Below, piece after piece: positions 1 to 11,330 of a stretch of 64,000 bases of DNA (its first letter is position 1; each line of letters starts with the position of its first letter). The position numbers were made by a program, and so were the translations under genes. The notes under the pieces are model-generated. The model saw only the letters and a program-made list of their open reading frames with translations. It searched no databases and had not been told where the DNA came from. The stretch lies in assembly GCA_034769895.1 (NCBI GenBank), contig CM068373.1, positions 25,258,120-25,322,119 of the forward strand, written 5' to 3'. Source of the stretch: Magicicada septendecula. Its lineage: Eukaryota > Arthropoda > Insecta > Hemiptera > Cicadidae.

Positions 1-115
1 AAAATGAATTTTCTTCATGTTTTGAGGGGCAGTACAATCAGAATCAGCCCTTATCTTCAACAGGATTCTTTCGCTATCACGATACATCCATTTACAAGAA
101 TATAGAAGTAAAAAC
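1..115 (+). repeat. Partial copy of an interspersed repeat (family X)
   Basis: The stretch from the window start resembles 3505-3620 and 4290-4398. It shares ATGTTTTGAGG, a 'gtac(t)acaatcagaatcagcc' block, a 'cgaacacgatttttt' block and a 'tggaagtaaaaa' end. It is cut by the window edge. No coding content is visible. Confidence 0.7.
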
Positions 116-2242
116 ACTAGATACTACTAAGGCAATAACGTTATTTTCCACCTCCAAACAGAAAGGAATGAGTGTGAATTATGCAGTCATGTGACGCTCT
201 TCTTGCAAATAAAGGTAAGTTTAAAGTTTACCGTGCACAAATGGTTGCTATCAATACCTCTTTACTGAGATTACTTACAAACCATCTTTACTTACAACTT
301 TCTTTAAGACAATCAAAAATAGAAATAAAAATTTCTTTATTTAATTATAAATAGGCATACAATTTAATTATCATTATATAATTCTACGCCTAAGGACGGG
401 CGGGAGACTCTCCAGTGATTCCTGTTAAAAACAGAATCTTGTGAGTCTAGTTTACTGTAATTTTTAACAAATATTTTCATCAATCCTTACATCGTATAAA
501 TAGACGTTGTAATGAATTATTAACGTTGTTACATTAATACGTTGTATTAATAACGTTGACAACGAAATCCAAGAATTATTAACGTTTATTACATTTATGT
601 CTGGACCTTCCGTTATCATACGCTACCTTTGATTACTTGTTATGTACTACATAGTACATACCACAAAATATTAAAACGAATGGTAATAATTACAATTTTA
701 CATACATTTTAAAAATTAGTAGAAAATAGGTTACATTAATTCATTATGCAGGTATTTTATATCATAAATATAATTAACTATATTTCTGTAAGGTATTTAA
801 GATGTTTTAGACCCACCGTAAGTTAAGATGGCTTCCGCCGTATAATACTCTTTCCTATAGACTTGAAAATACTAACTTTGAAAGTTGTCGCAGAAATAAT
901 TTATTCGGCAAAACTTATCAAACAACGTTGTGGCCCCCAACTTATCACACAAATATGTATTCTATGCGTCACTGGTTCCAATATTTTGTTTGTTTCCACA
1001 CATATGAATTCAGCCCACGTACAACTCCAACTGTTTACTGTTTACATAACACTGAGAACCATTTTCTCACAATCTGAATGATTCACAATTGTGAATATTT
1101 AGAATTTTCAGATTTTACCTCCTCGACTATAATATTTGTTTTATTCCATACTTATAACTTATTGTTTTGTGTAATCAGAAGTTAATTACTTTTCTGTTTA
1201 CTAACACTATACCGCCTTCGAAGTCGCATGGCACCTGAGGGATTACCAGACCCTTACTAACACACACACACACAAACGCAGCTGGCCCGCACTCCTAGGG
1301 TATGAATCATCTACTGGGGCGTCCACTACGTAACTGTAACTTTTATAAGATGAAATGTTTAACATATAAGCTTAGCATATTTGTAATTTCCATAAAAAAT
1401 TTAAAAAATGACACTAAACACTACGTGGTTGTTGTATATTTTAGATATAGTAGACCTAAGTCTAACTTAATATTAATTTTAGCTTTAGAAATCAGTATTT
1501 GCAAATGTTATTTAATTTTCACGCACAATTCGACAGCATGTAAGTAGGTAATTGTATGTAATAGTATACAGTTGTATAAGTTATCACATCAATCCATTTT
1601 TTTTATTGGGATACTTTTATAAATAAAATAATTTTTTATAAATATTACATACAAGACAGCATTTGTTATTGTAGAAAAGATAAAACATTAAAAACAAAGA
1701 CCATAACGTATTTTAAACAAAAACAACAAGAGAAAATGAAAAATACAATTATTTCTGAATAGCAAGATTAAAACAAGAAAAGCATATTAACAAATTGAAA
1801 GACATTTTTATATTACCAACATAAGTTTGCGCCATGAATGTAAATTTTAAATGCATTTTTGTTTATAATCATCAAGATATCACCAACGTACATATTACTT
1901 TATAATAAAATCTTTATTTAGTACTCCAATTCTGCGTATGCTTTTGAATTCCCTAAAGATATTTATCGGAATTGTATGTTGTTTGGAGTCATTTTCCTCA
2001 CAGTTTTACGGAGATTACAAAAAATATAGTTTAGATTAGATTATAAGCTAATTTAAAAATTTTATATTGTTGAATTGGACTGTATACTTATACGTTAACC
2101 GCTCGGGTCGTGCCTGGCCGGGCCGGGCCGGTTGTCAGTGCGCATGCGAGAGTAAGGGTCTTCTATTCCATTAGGTGCCATCCTGTTTGGAACACCCTAT
2201 AAAAATAGGATTTGTGGACTTGCAAAAGTATACTAAATATCG
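116..2242. other. Unassigned A+T-rich DNA
   Basis: No gene, exon with splice sites or recognisable transposon protein was found. The stretch has runs of AACGTT/TAATA at 520-600, a short CA run near 1261 and a G+C-rich island near 2100-2160 (GGCCGGGCCGGGCCGG). Confidence 0.5.
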
Positions 2243-2386
2243 GTGTGGAGAACTATACATGACTTCCATGTTTCAAGATTTAGATTTAAAATTATTTTCG
2301 AAATGAAATATTTCCATAGGAACTACTTCTTTCTACTTCTTCCTTCAGCCTTAACCACAGTACTGTGGTCACAAACATATACCACC

Positions 2387-2427
2387 TCACTGATGATGGC
2401 AGTCGATGGCAATGCCGAAACGTCTGG
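2387..2427 (+). ncRNA. Hammerhead-ribozyme-like motif
   Basis: CTGATGA is followed by T, a GGCA...TGCC hairpin (11-base loop), GAA and ACGT as a 4-nt self-complementary stem III, with C at the cleavage position. Flanking TCA/TGG can form a 3-bp stem I (one G-U). The core boxes are intact but the stems are short, and activity is untested. It lies in an unclassified repeat-like stretch that shares about 50 bases (2483-2530) with 56828-56880. Confidence 0.45.
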
Positions 2428-3005
2428 TTTTGGAGAAAACATTGGACCACGGGCAACAGCCCGGGAAGGAATTCTAACAACAAACTACTTCCTTGTTGCC
2501 AATAATGTAGTACACATATAAAAATATGCATAAAATTAATGGCTTGTAAGTTAATGTTTGATTTCCATTAAGTAGTGCTCAAGTTTCCAAAGTTTTAACA
2601 TTATGATGTCTCTCATTAAAACATTAGAGCAGGTTTAGTGTGTATGAGGGTACACCGTGGACAAAAATTTTCAACATTCCCTATTGAGCGTTGCTCAGAG
2701 TAAAGTTACAGTGTACGTTTCACAGAACAAACACGCGGAAAAGAAGAAGCGCTCCGAAGTCACTCATACACCATGAGCATCTTGCAGAGGGTTCATTCCC
2801 TAAATACAAAAAGTCTGTCTATGAACCGTTCCTCTGTAAACACGTGCAGTTACACTGCCCAGCGATCCACAGGAAGCAAATCGCTATCCACGCTGGACAC
2901 TTTTTCGGTTTGCACGCGTTGTGTTGGTGTGGGTTTCGGCACTTTCCATTTCAAAAGTGTGAAAATGTAAGAAAATAAATATGAGTGAGGCCAGAAATAA
3001 CGCGA

Positions 3006-3007
<2 letters not shown>

Positions 3008-3068
<61 letters not shown>
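3008..3068. repeat. (GT)n microsatellite
   Basis: Uninterrupted alternating GT of about 60 bases. Confidence 0.98.
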
Positions 3069-3069
<1 letters not shown>

Positions 3070-3295
3070 TTGCCTGCCTTTTTATTGCGGTAATCATAAT
3101 AATAAAATGGAAGCGTAAACATTACATAATTGAGATATGCTTGCCTGCCACGAACAATATATTTTCTCTCATACATGATTTAAATTAAAATGAAAAAATT
3201 ATAATTTTATTGGCTGGCAACAAAATTATTTTTTGAAAAACTTTAAATAAATTTTCAAGTAGGCCTACTTTAGTCTTGTTAAAACTTAAAATGTT

Positions 3296-3622
3296 GCAGC
3301 TAAACTACCCCTTCCCCTTAACCGATCTTCACCAAAATTAAAAGCCCTTTAGTTCCCTACGATTCAGGATTGTATGCAAAAAATTATTTGATTTTGTTTG
3401 AATATGCGGCAGTTATCGTTTGCCATAGAAAACATTCTACAAACAGACATACAGATACACAGACATAGACAGATAGACAGATAGACACACACACACTTTT
3501 CGAAAAATGACTTTTCTTCATGTTTTGAGGGTACTACAATCAGAATCAGCCCATATCTCGAACACGATTTTTTCGTCATGAACATACTTCCATTTCCTTA
3601 TGGAACATGGAAGTAAAAATGA
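3296..3622 (+). repeat. Interspersed repeat, family X, copy 2
   Basis: This copy matches 4101-4398 nearly end to end: 'aactaccc.ttccccttaaccgatcttcac', 'gcggcagtta', a run of CA/GACA repeats, and a closing 'ggaacatggaagtaaaaa'. It has no credible ORF. A short inverted match to its last bases (acttccatgtt) occurs upstream at about 2261 and 3825, so the full element may be longer with inverted ends. Confidence 0.75.
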
Positions 3623-4100
3623 GACCATTTGGTGACACAACAAATTTTACGTCTGTGTAAATATCATAAATATGAACATAAATTTATAGTGTGTATACTG
3701 AATTATTTACGAATGACACCCTACTCTTTTATTCCTTACAAAATATTATATACAATTTTAAGTTGAATATGTTAGTGGGAATATTGTTACGCTAATTAAA
3801 AAAAACGATATGGAGAACCACACATGACTTCCATGTTCTCATATTATATATACAATCATTTGGTACTGTCTTTATGCGTACCCGCAGTTATTTCGATAAT
3901 GCGATTTTTGGGCTTAGATATGTAGTGAATATCGCTCATAATTTTATGTAGTGAAAGAAATATATAAATTTTAATTTTGTTTATTGCAAAATAGTTGGCT
4001 GGTGATTGCAATTGATTTCGTTTGCCATTTTTTAATGGTAAATGACTGTAGTAGTAATTTATCACCGGGTCGTGGCTGTGACACCAAAAATTGATTATTT

Positions 4101-4398
4101 TAGGTAAACTACCCATTCCCCTTAACCGATCTTCACCAAAATCAATATGCCTCGAGTCCTCTACAATTCAGAACTGCATGCAAAAATGAATTGATTATGT
4201 TTGAATTTGCGGCAGTTAACGTTTCCCATAGAAAAAATTCTACACATAGATAGACAGACACACACACACACACACACACTTTTCAAAAAATGAATTTTTT
4301 CATGTTTTGAGGGTAGTACAATCAGAATCTGCCATTATCTCGAACACGATTTTTTCGCCATGACCATACTTCCATTTCCTTAGGGAACATGGAAGTAA
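4101..4398 (+). repeat. Interspersed repeat, family X, copy 3
   Basis: The third copy, with the same order of blocks as 3296-3622. An inverted 11-base pair (acttccatgtt at 3825-3835 and aacatggaagt at 4384-4394) brackets 3825-4394. This suggests a roughly 570-bp unit with short inverted ends. Confidence 0.7.
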
Positions 4399-4595
4399 AA
4401 ATAGTACCAAATCTCTGAGTGCATACGTGATTCTGTGAACGTCGCGACGGCCGAGACTGTTTCAGACGTCTAGAAATCATCCGACGCGGTATAATTACGA
4501 GATGCCGATCGCCCTTCCAGATGTTTACACAACCATGCCGCTAACTCGCTCCGTTACAAGGCTGCGGAGGAATAAATACTGTTTAGTTAGTTACT

Positions 4596-4925
4596 TCTTC
4601 TTCTTCTCTCCCTCTTCAAAGATTAGGTTAGGTTAGGTTATGTTAGATTGTAATAATTTCATTTATGTTCTTTACCTCGAGTTCTGCTCTGATGTCTGTA
4701 TTCCTTATTCTATTCTGCATTGTCTAATTTAAAGTATTTCGAAGAAACTGCATTTCAGCACTCTAAATCTTGGCGCTTTCCTTTTTGTCATGACCCACAC
4801 CTCACTCGCATAAGTCAACATGGGTGTTGCAATTGTCTTATAAAATTTAATCCTTGTGCTGTGTCTTGTTTTATTTATAAAATTTCTATGAATCGTACCA
4901 AAAATATTCCTAAATTTAGTTAGCT
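4596..4925 (-). pseudogene. LINE reverse-transcriptase C-terminal fragment with CTT tail (family G)
   Basis: The minus strand is homologous to 18362-19150 and 52455-53345. Shared blocks include 'taagtcaac.tg.gt.ttgcaattgtcttataaaattta' and 'aatatt.ctaaattta'. The protein remnant includes the region after the RT palm. It ends on the + strand side next to TTCTTCTTCTTC (4596-4607), the same junction as the other copies. Confidence 0.7.
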
Positions 4926-5121
4926 ACAGCTGGCTATTGATTCAGCGCGGATTACAAGACTATCGTGTAATTGGTGCAAAACAGTAGAAGCTGACTTTTA
5001 TTTTTGTGTGCTGGACTATTTAACTTGAATCGTTGTTTAAGAATGCCTTGGTTGATTACTACTGTTCTTTGTGTCAAGTGAAAGTCGGTAATTATTAATA
5101 ACGTTGGTGTCTATTATTCTG

Positions 5122-5162
<41 letters not shown>

Positions 5163-5649
5163 GTTAATTGGTGCAAAACTGTTATTGTTGTGTGTTGGAA
5201 AATTTAACTTGAATCATTGTATAAGAGTGCGTATATTAATTACTACTACTGTTTGTGTCAAATCAAAATTTTGATTTAAACTTAACACAAACCAAAGAGG
5301 CCTCGGATCAAGCTCTTTCGGTGTAGTTTCTTATGCAGGGCATACGCCCATCCTTCTGGGCAATTAAGAGGAATGACCGGACCGACGTTATATTGGCAGG
5401 CGGCGCTTCCAGGATCTGGGTCCACCCACGTTATACATTAATCTACTAAGCTCCGTGCCGTCACAGCGTTAGCAGCCTTAGTGACGTCACAGAGCGCCGC
5501 CACAATAACACCCTGATGTATTTAGCTACAGGCTGAACACATCACGATCACGTCTCCGACCCTCAGAGCAAGGTCAATTCATCCTTCTTTCTGCTCATGA
5601 TTACGAATTCATCATTATTCAAGACAACAAAAGTCTATGTATTACCATA
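4926..5649. other. Unassigned DNA with TA microsatellite
   Basis: No gene recognised. The stretch contains an AT run (5122-5159), two copies of 'ttggtgcaaaac...tgttg.ttggac/aatttaacttgaatc' (4970-5045 and 5165-5225), and a moderately G+C-rich 5290-5480 of unknown nature. Confidence 0.5.
5122..5159. repeat. (TA)n microsatellite
   Basis: An uninterrupted TA run. Confidence 0.97.
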
Positions 5650-6470
5650 CAAATGCTGACATTCCTCGTGATTATTTACTTTCTTGACCGGCACCTTAGC
5701 TTTGCAGCCCAAGTCTCTCAGTGTCTCCAGAAAACTCGTGGCGTCAAACCTAAACTATTTCCCTTTCTCCCAAATCGGAGATCAGTGCCTGTGGGCACTA
5801 AACTCATCATCTACTTGATCTTTCGTAGAGCAATCCTGATTTACATAGCGCTCTCATATTGGTCCCTGCTACAGCCCTACATTGTTGCGCGCTTGGAAGC
5901 TTTATAATCTCGCACCCTCCGTTACATCTCCAAATATCCCTGGTATGTCAGAAATTATGTTTTCAGGCGAGGGTTGGAGGTTCCTTATGTTGATGAGTTT
6001 GTGCGTTCTCTGGACTCAAACTATTTGCTCGTGACCTCAGCCGCCTTAGCACAGACGAAGGGCAACCTCCTTGCAAACTTAAACGCCTCCGAGCTCTGCT
6101 TGATAACCCCCCCCCCGTGAACTTTCATCTGGCAGTCGCTACCGCCCTTGTGGCGCTTGAGACTCAACTCTTTCCCATCCCAGACAAGTAAGTGCAGCTC
6201 CTCCTTTCTCATCCTCCGCAAAATAAACGAGAAATCGCCTATAAATTATGCTCCTTAATTCCCAAGTTAAAAAAAGTCCTTCTCAGCCGTTGCTAATCGC
6301 TCTGCGGTTCTGCTACACAATAACATCCTCCATCCCTCATTGCAGGAGAGCTCCATCCTTTACTCTAGCGCAAGGCTACCATGATTGGGAACGCATCAGA
6401 CAGTCATCGGAATTGCCCGGACACTGCAACCACTGGGGTACGTCCAGCAGCTGCCCCACGATTGAACGAG
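5650..6470 (+). pseudogene. 5'-truncated jockey-type LINE copy (same family as 33804-38873)
   Basis: The translation of 5665-5907 (LDRHLSFAAQVSQCLQKTRG, continuing to a PFLP..PVGTK segment) aligns with the C-terminal part of the ORF2 at 35664-38360. Similarity continues past a stop at 5905-5907 (PWYVRN, RRGLEVP) and into the 3' UTR ('catcgg..ttgcccggac.ctgc...cac.gggg.acg'). At least one stop and frame changes make it non-functional. The 5' truncation is typical of target-primed insertion. Confidence 0.85.
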
Positions 6471-6828
6471 TTGGATGAGATTAATTACTTTGCGTTGTGC
6501 TCGGGAACCAGCCGCGATGAGTGCAGCCACTTCGTCACGTCTCATCGGACATCTGTATTCGCCGCACATTCTTTTTGGACACGGTCTAGAAGTCTCCCTC
6601 TAGATCCGATCCCTCGGCTGCCTGAGATATGACCGCAATTCTCCGTTACCTCTCCCTAATGGTGTGCAGTAGGGAGCGATCCTTCAGACAGTCATTCAAC
6701 ACGAAAAGGTATTATATTAGTAGTACTATTACTATTATTACAACAACTACTACTAACACTACCACCATCACCACCATCACCACTACTACTACCACTTCTA
6801 CTACTTCTACTACTACCACTTCAACTAG

Positions 6829-6887
<59 letters not shown>

Positions 6888-7976
6888 TTACTACTATTAC
6901 TACTACTACTACTACCACTACTACTACTACTACTACTACTATTACTACTACTATTAATGACAACAACGACAGCTAAAGTAATTTTATTATTTGCTCAGTA
7001 CTTTATCCTGCCGATTCACCTACTGACTGGATCAGAAGAGACACCTATAGTTAACACTTTCAACCGTGGCCATTTCAGATAAGTCCCAGCCGCCTGGCTG
7101 TGTTCCACATTTTCCCTATATTCTTTAATAGTAAGATTTGTTAAAAACAACATAAATTGCGTGTAAAATTAAAGACTACACTTTCTATTTTAATAAAATG
7201 ATACACAATTTATTTCTTCTGTAGGTGTATTTAATTTTTAGTATCTAGATTAGAAGCATGTTTTTGAAAAATAATAAAAGTTTTATTAGGTATTTTCACA
7301 TAATAAATGTTTTTTATTAGTAACTACTGAACAAAATTACTTTTCTTTCCATGTTAAGGCATAGAATTTAATAAAAGCAGTGTATTTGCAATAATCTGCT
7401 ATGTATGGTATAAAATGAAACTGTCAGGGTCACAGAAACAGACATTGGAAGTTTCATAATAGTCAGAAATCACAGCAGAAAACTGATTATGCTGCTATCT
7501 GTGTACTCAGTTGGCAACTACAAAGTCCCGTTTGCAATAACAATCATCAGAAGCCCGTAAATGTTTCGTAGAAATGCCATTAAGCGCGCGTGAAGTGACA
7601 AACGTAAAATTTACGGGCGTCCGCTTTTTGAGTGAAATCACGCGCCCGTAAATTTTACGGCCATACGGTAGGGTCGAAAGTGAAGGAATACTTGTGACAG
7701 GACAACTAATGTCGAATCTTTGATGCATCGCACATTCTGAAATATTAATACTGACCGATTCTTGTTACAATTACTGAAGGCTCTCCAACAAGATAAGATA
7801 GAGAAACATTAGGTCAAGTTAGTTAATAAATCGACACAGCTCATGTTAGTGCGGCAGTTGAAAGAAATACAAGTCAGAGAATATCCTTATATTTGTAGTG
7901 ACCGTCAATCAATGAATTTTTTAGTGGATGGTTAGTGAGGATCGGTAAAAAATAACACAAATTTTAACTATTTTGC
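6471..7976. other. Mostly unassigned DNA around a CTA/ACT microsatellite
   Basis: Apart from the microsatellite at 6716-6957, no gene was recognised. 7604-7660 has a 17-base inverted repeat (CGTAAAATTTACGGGCG against CGCCCGTAAATTTTACGG). Confidence 0.5.
6716..6957. repeat. (TAC/ACT)n imperfect trinucleotide repeat
   Basis: Nearly 240 bases of ACT/ACC triplets. The Thr-rich and Val-rich frames on either strand are products of the repeat, not genes. Confidence 0.95.
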
Positions 7977-8014
7977 GTCGACGTTTCGACAGTGTTTGTT
8001 GTTATCTTCAGGAC
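7977..8014 (-). ncRNA. Hammerhead-ribozyme-like motif, F1 left arm
   Basis: On the minus strand: CTGAAGA, T, a hairpin region, GAA, ACGT (self-complementary), C, then GAC. GAC pairs with GTC just before CTGAAGA to form a 3-bp stem I and a GTC cleavage triplet. Stem II is imperfect in this arm. Confidence 0.45.
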
Positions 8015-8386
8015 CTGTGTATGAAATACGAAAGAAATGTGAAACACAACGGAACAATTAAATATTTGGGTGAACGTATTCGTGTATGTGAGTGTGTGCG
8101 TGCGTATGTATGTTCATTGTATATGTGAAGACTTATGATAGTTTGTTTACATCTTCCAATTATCTTTAAGAAAACGAGCAAATTATAGTATGACAGAACT
8201 TAATATATAATTTGCTCGTTTTCTTAAAGATAATTGGAAGATGTAAACAAACTATCATTAGTCTTCACATATACAATGATACATACATACGCACGCACAC
8301 ACTCACACAGGCCTACACGAACACGTTCACCCAAATATTTAATTGTTCCGTTGTGTTTGACATTTCTGTGTGTATTTCATACACAG

Positions 8387-8424
8387 GTCCTGAAGATGAC
8401 AACAAACATTGTAGAAACGTCGAC
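8387..8424 (+). ncRNA. Hammerhead-ribozyme-like motif, F1 right arm
   Basis: GTC, then CTGAAGA, T, GACAA/TTGTA hairpin (four pairs), GAA, ACGT, C and GAC. All catalytic boxes are present and stem I (GTC/GAC) pairs. Confidence 0.5.
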
Positions 8425-8490
8425 GCAATATAGTTAAAATTTGTGTTATTTTTGACCGATCCTCACTAACCATCCTCTAAAAAATTCAGA

Positions 8491-9824
8491 GAATATCATT
8501 TACAACAGCTGTGTAATTTTTTGTTTGTTCACAAAGTAGAATAGGTTGTCAAAACAGAAGTTCACACCCATACTACTTGAATACCTGTGACAGTAAATCC
8601 CTGGGGTGTGGGACACCCACTCGTTAAGACGTCACGTCTTTTTTAGGCTAATCACACACAGTAGATATTTTGCTTTTCATCAAGGGAAAACGCGGGTTTC
8701 TTCTTCTTCCCTTCCTTCAGATCTTAGATAATAATAATAATCTTCTCACACTCATAAATACATATATTATTACAAATTACAGTTTTAAAAATGTATATGA
8801 AATAACGGTTTTACTTGTTTTATGTCCCTTATTAAGATATTTTGTCAATTGTTTTATCATATAGGTGATGTCTTTACGTTGTCACCACAATTCATTTAAA
8901 TAACCGCAAGAGCGCGCGCGCGCGCGCACGCACACACACACACAGAAAAAAATAAATCACAGAAAAAGCGTGGCGAAAAATTTTTCGTCAGACCATTTGT
9001 CAACTTTAGAGCTGTCAACTGAAACTTATTTACGATCCTATAAAGCCGCGAAAAGAAATAAACAAAACAAAAACAGTGGGGAAATTTGTGAGGAAACAAA
9101 CAGTGAATTCGTCTTCACGTTTATGTTTTATGATCTACTAAAGCCACTACTGATTTGTGATTGAATGATTTGTGTTATACGAAGTTAATACAGTAGTTTA
9201 TAAAGTGAAGATTTGGAACACTCTAACTTTATTTACTGTTTTGCAGTTAACCCGGTGTAACTGGCAATGAGAGCACAGTGCGTTTTTATACAGACAACAG
9301 CGTAGGACTACATTTACGAATAGGAATGATTTGGACTACGTCATGGACCTTCTGTATACTTACAATTAATTAATATTACGTCCTAAACTTTCACTATAAA
9401 GTATTTTGATTACATTTTATTTCAAATGGATTCGCTGAAAATGTATTCCCACCACACAAAAATTAATTAATTTACTACAAACGTTTTACCTTTTTTATCC
9501 CATTGAATAAACCATAATTACATCTCTTCAAGTGGCGAACAAAAATACATTTATCAATTGTTAGTTGTGAAGTTTTGTAGCCTTTAACCTTTTAAACCGC
9601 AAGAAGTGTCAGTGCAAGTGATGAAATAAATAAACAAACCTGTGCTCAACAGCCCGTAAAGTACCAAGGCATATCGCGCGGCTTTTCTGTATAGTGTGAT
9701 AGTTGAGTGGCTAGTACAACGCGTCGCCAGCCGCTAGTAGCGGTATTCACAGCCAGGAGGCGCCGCTGTTATCTCAGTCGGCTACTCAGTTCTGCTTCAC
9801 GACGCTGAGTGCACGCCGTACGAA
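8491..9824. other. Unassigned A+T-rich DNA
   Basis: No gene recognised. It holds a GCGCGC/ACACAC microsatellite at 8911-8943. 9660-9824 is more G+C-rich and may belong to the SINE-like unit that follows. Confidence 0.5.
8911..8943. repeat. (CG)n(CA)n microsatellite
   Basis: CG repeats pass into CA repeats. Confidence 0.95.
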
Positions 9825-9899
9825 GCCGCCGGCCGGAATTGAACCCACGACCACGCGACATGAATCGCGCGTTCTGGCCGCTATAACAACTGGAGCCAC
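9825..9899 (-). repeat. tRNA-like sequence, possible SINE head or tRNA relic
   Basis: On the minus strand, TGGCTCCAGTTGTTATAGC resembles an A box and, about 35 bases on, GGGTTCAATTCC is a good B box (GGTTCAANNCC). The T-stem does not close and the anticodon arm is irregular, so it is not a working tRNA gene. A tRNA-derived SINE is the likeliest reading. No second copy was seen in the window. Confidence 0.35.
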
Positions 9900-10179
9900 A
9901 ACAGTGTAGGTGATACCCTTTCGTAATGAAAATTTGGAATGTCAATGCTGACGGTTAATATTTCTGTTATGCTGGAGTCACTACCCATGTTTTTTTTCGT
10001 AACATTTATTGTATGCTCCTTTTCTTAATAGCATGCGCTTAATATTTGAGTTTCAAAAAATTTCATAATAATTACAAAATTTGTTTTAATAAACTTCTGT
10101 TAGTGGTTATAATCACAAACAAAAATAACACTGTTGCACACTACTATACTAGATAACCTTTACTGCCGAATATAAACAC

Positions 10180-10569
10180 AAAAATAGCATAAACTTCTTA
10201 GACCTCTCCATCACAAAACTTGAACACAGGCACAAATTCAGTATATACAGAAAACCGACTACAACTGACACACTAATACACAATTCCTCCAATCACTCAA
10301 CACAACACAAACTAGTTGCCTTCAGAACTATGATACATAGACTTAACAACATCCCACTAGATGAAAATGGAAGACTACAAAGACAACTAAACGCGATAAA
10401 ATATCTAGCAAAATCCAACGGATACGACAGAACAATATTCAATAAACTCTTACACAAAACACAAAACAAACAACAGACAAAGACGAAAAACAACAAGTTC
10501 ATAACACTAAGATACAGCAATAACCACACTGAAAAAATAGTCCACAAATTCAGAAAACAAGCAGAATGA
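10180..10569 (+). pseudogene. Penelope-like reverse transcriptase, C-terminal part
   Basis: The open frame reads NFLDLSITKLEHRHKFSIYR then KPTTTDTLIHNSSNHSTQHK, the typical Penelope 'FLD.....F..YRKPT.T...I...S.H....K' block. It runs to RKQAE before a TGA that comes from the inserted palindrome. The catalytic palm motifs upstream are absent. Confidence 0.85.
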
Positions 10570-10601
10570 TCACTGTTGCACACCACTATATAAAAATTAT
10601 C

Positions 10602-10643
10602 CCGATTAGCGCTTTCAAGATTCACAGCTCATCGTCAGATCGG
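10602..10643 (-). ncRNA. Hammerhead-ribozyme-like motif, F2 left arm
   Basis: CCGAT / CTGACGA / T / GAGCT-GTGA-ATCTT / GAA / AGCGCT / A / ATCGG. Stem I (CCGAT with ATCGG) pairs fully. Stem III is the self-complementary AGCGCT. Stem II has one mismatch. Confidence 0.65.
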
Positions 10644-10660
10644 AATCGTCAGATCCAATT

Positions 10661-10702
10661 CCGATCTGACGATGAGCTGTGAATCTTGAAAGCGCTAATC
10701 GG
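10661..10702 (+). ncRNA. Hammerhead-ribozyme-like motif, F2 right arm
   Basis: The exact inverted partner of 10602-10643. The core boxes, 5-bp stem I and AGCGCT stem III are all present. Confidence 0.65.
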
Positions 10703-10769
10703 GATAATTTTTATATAATGGTGTGCAACAGTGATCATTCTGCTTGTGATTTCAACCACTAACACAACT

Positions 10770-11330
10770 TTCTGCATTAAAATTCAGAAAAGCAGGATGC
10801 AGAATTGCATACAAAACTACCAACAAAACAGAACACACACTCTCAAAGCACACACACAAACCACAAAACAAATTTGATCTACCTGGTGTTTACAAACTAT
10901 ATTGCTCATACTGCAACAAGTTCTACATAGGCCAGATAGGACGTAAGGTCAAACAAAGATACATTGAATACACAAAGGCACTCCACTACACTACAGAATC
11001 CACCTTTGCAAACCACCTCATTGAAGCAAATCACACATACAAAAACGTCGACAATAACATGGACATTCTACACGTACACACAAAGGGCCGAAAAGTAGAC
11101 AGTCTTGAACAATTGGAAATATACAAACACACACAAACACATAAAAACGACATCCTAAACGAACAAACACAATTCAAATCACACGCATTATTCGATCATA
11201 TCACACCCCACACACACAATATCGATCTTTCAAAACTCGATACCGTCGGGCGCCAACAAAAAGACGGAGAGTGCTCCCAGCGGCAGCCCCTGAAGAAGCT
11301 TTTTAAAAGCGAAAACCGGTTAAGGCTATA
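10770..11330 (+). pseudogene. Penelope-like GIY-YIG endonuclease domain
   Basis: After the insert the frame reads AGCRIAYKTTNKTEHTL and then GVYKLYCSYCNKFYIGQIGR, the G-[IV]-Y...Y-I-G signature with the CxxC typical of Penelope endonucleases. It runs on to LEQLEIYKHTQTHKNDILNE, matching the 'E...I......LN.Q' end of the domain. It is open for more than 100 codons, but it is separated from its RT. Confidence 0.85.

Larger units (their letters stand above)
7895..8490. mobile_element. Foldback (inverted-repeat) element, family F1, copy 1
   Basis: Arms of about 285 bases (about 7900-8187 and 8207-8488) are inverted copies of each other around a roughly 20-base spacer. Landmarks include the ACCGATCCTCACTAACCATC end, the CCCAAATATTTAATTGTTCCG block and an AATTTGCTCGTTTTCTTAAA centre. 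A second copy is at 23868-24172. No ORF of note. Each arm carries a hammerhead-like motif. Confidence 0.9.
10560..10774. mobile_element. Short palindromic (MITE-like) insert, family F2, copy 1
   Basis: Near-perfect inverted arms (AGCAGAATGATCACTGTTGC... and its complement, with CCGATTAGCGCTTTCAAG in each) around a short centre at 10644-10660. It splits the Penelope frame between RT and endonuclease. Related copies are at 17596-17828 and, with a longer inner part, 42964-43575. The outer sequence (gttagtggttgaaatcac on the minus strand at the right end) matches the start of the Penelope element, so this looks like a non-autonomous derivative of Penelope terminal repeats. Confidence 0.85.

Noticed and set aside
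2850-3188. Frames with long Thr-His or Cys-Val runs
   Set aside because: Products of the GT microsatellite at 3008-3068.
6629-6976. Thr-rich (plus) and Val-rich (minus) open frames
   Set aside because: They are translations of the ACT/ACC microsatellite and have no codon structure beyond the repeat.
9825-9899. A functional tRNA gene
   Set aside because: The A and B boxes are suggestive, but the T-stem and anticodon arm do not fold properly. Kept only as a tRNA-like repeat.
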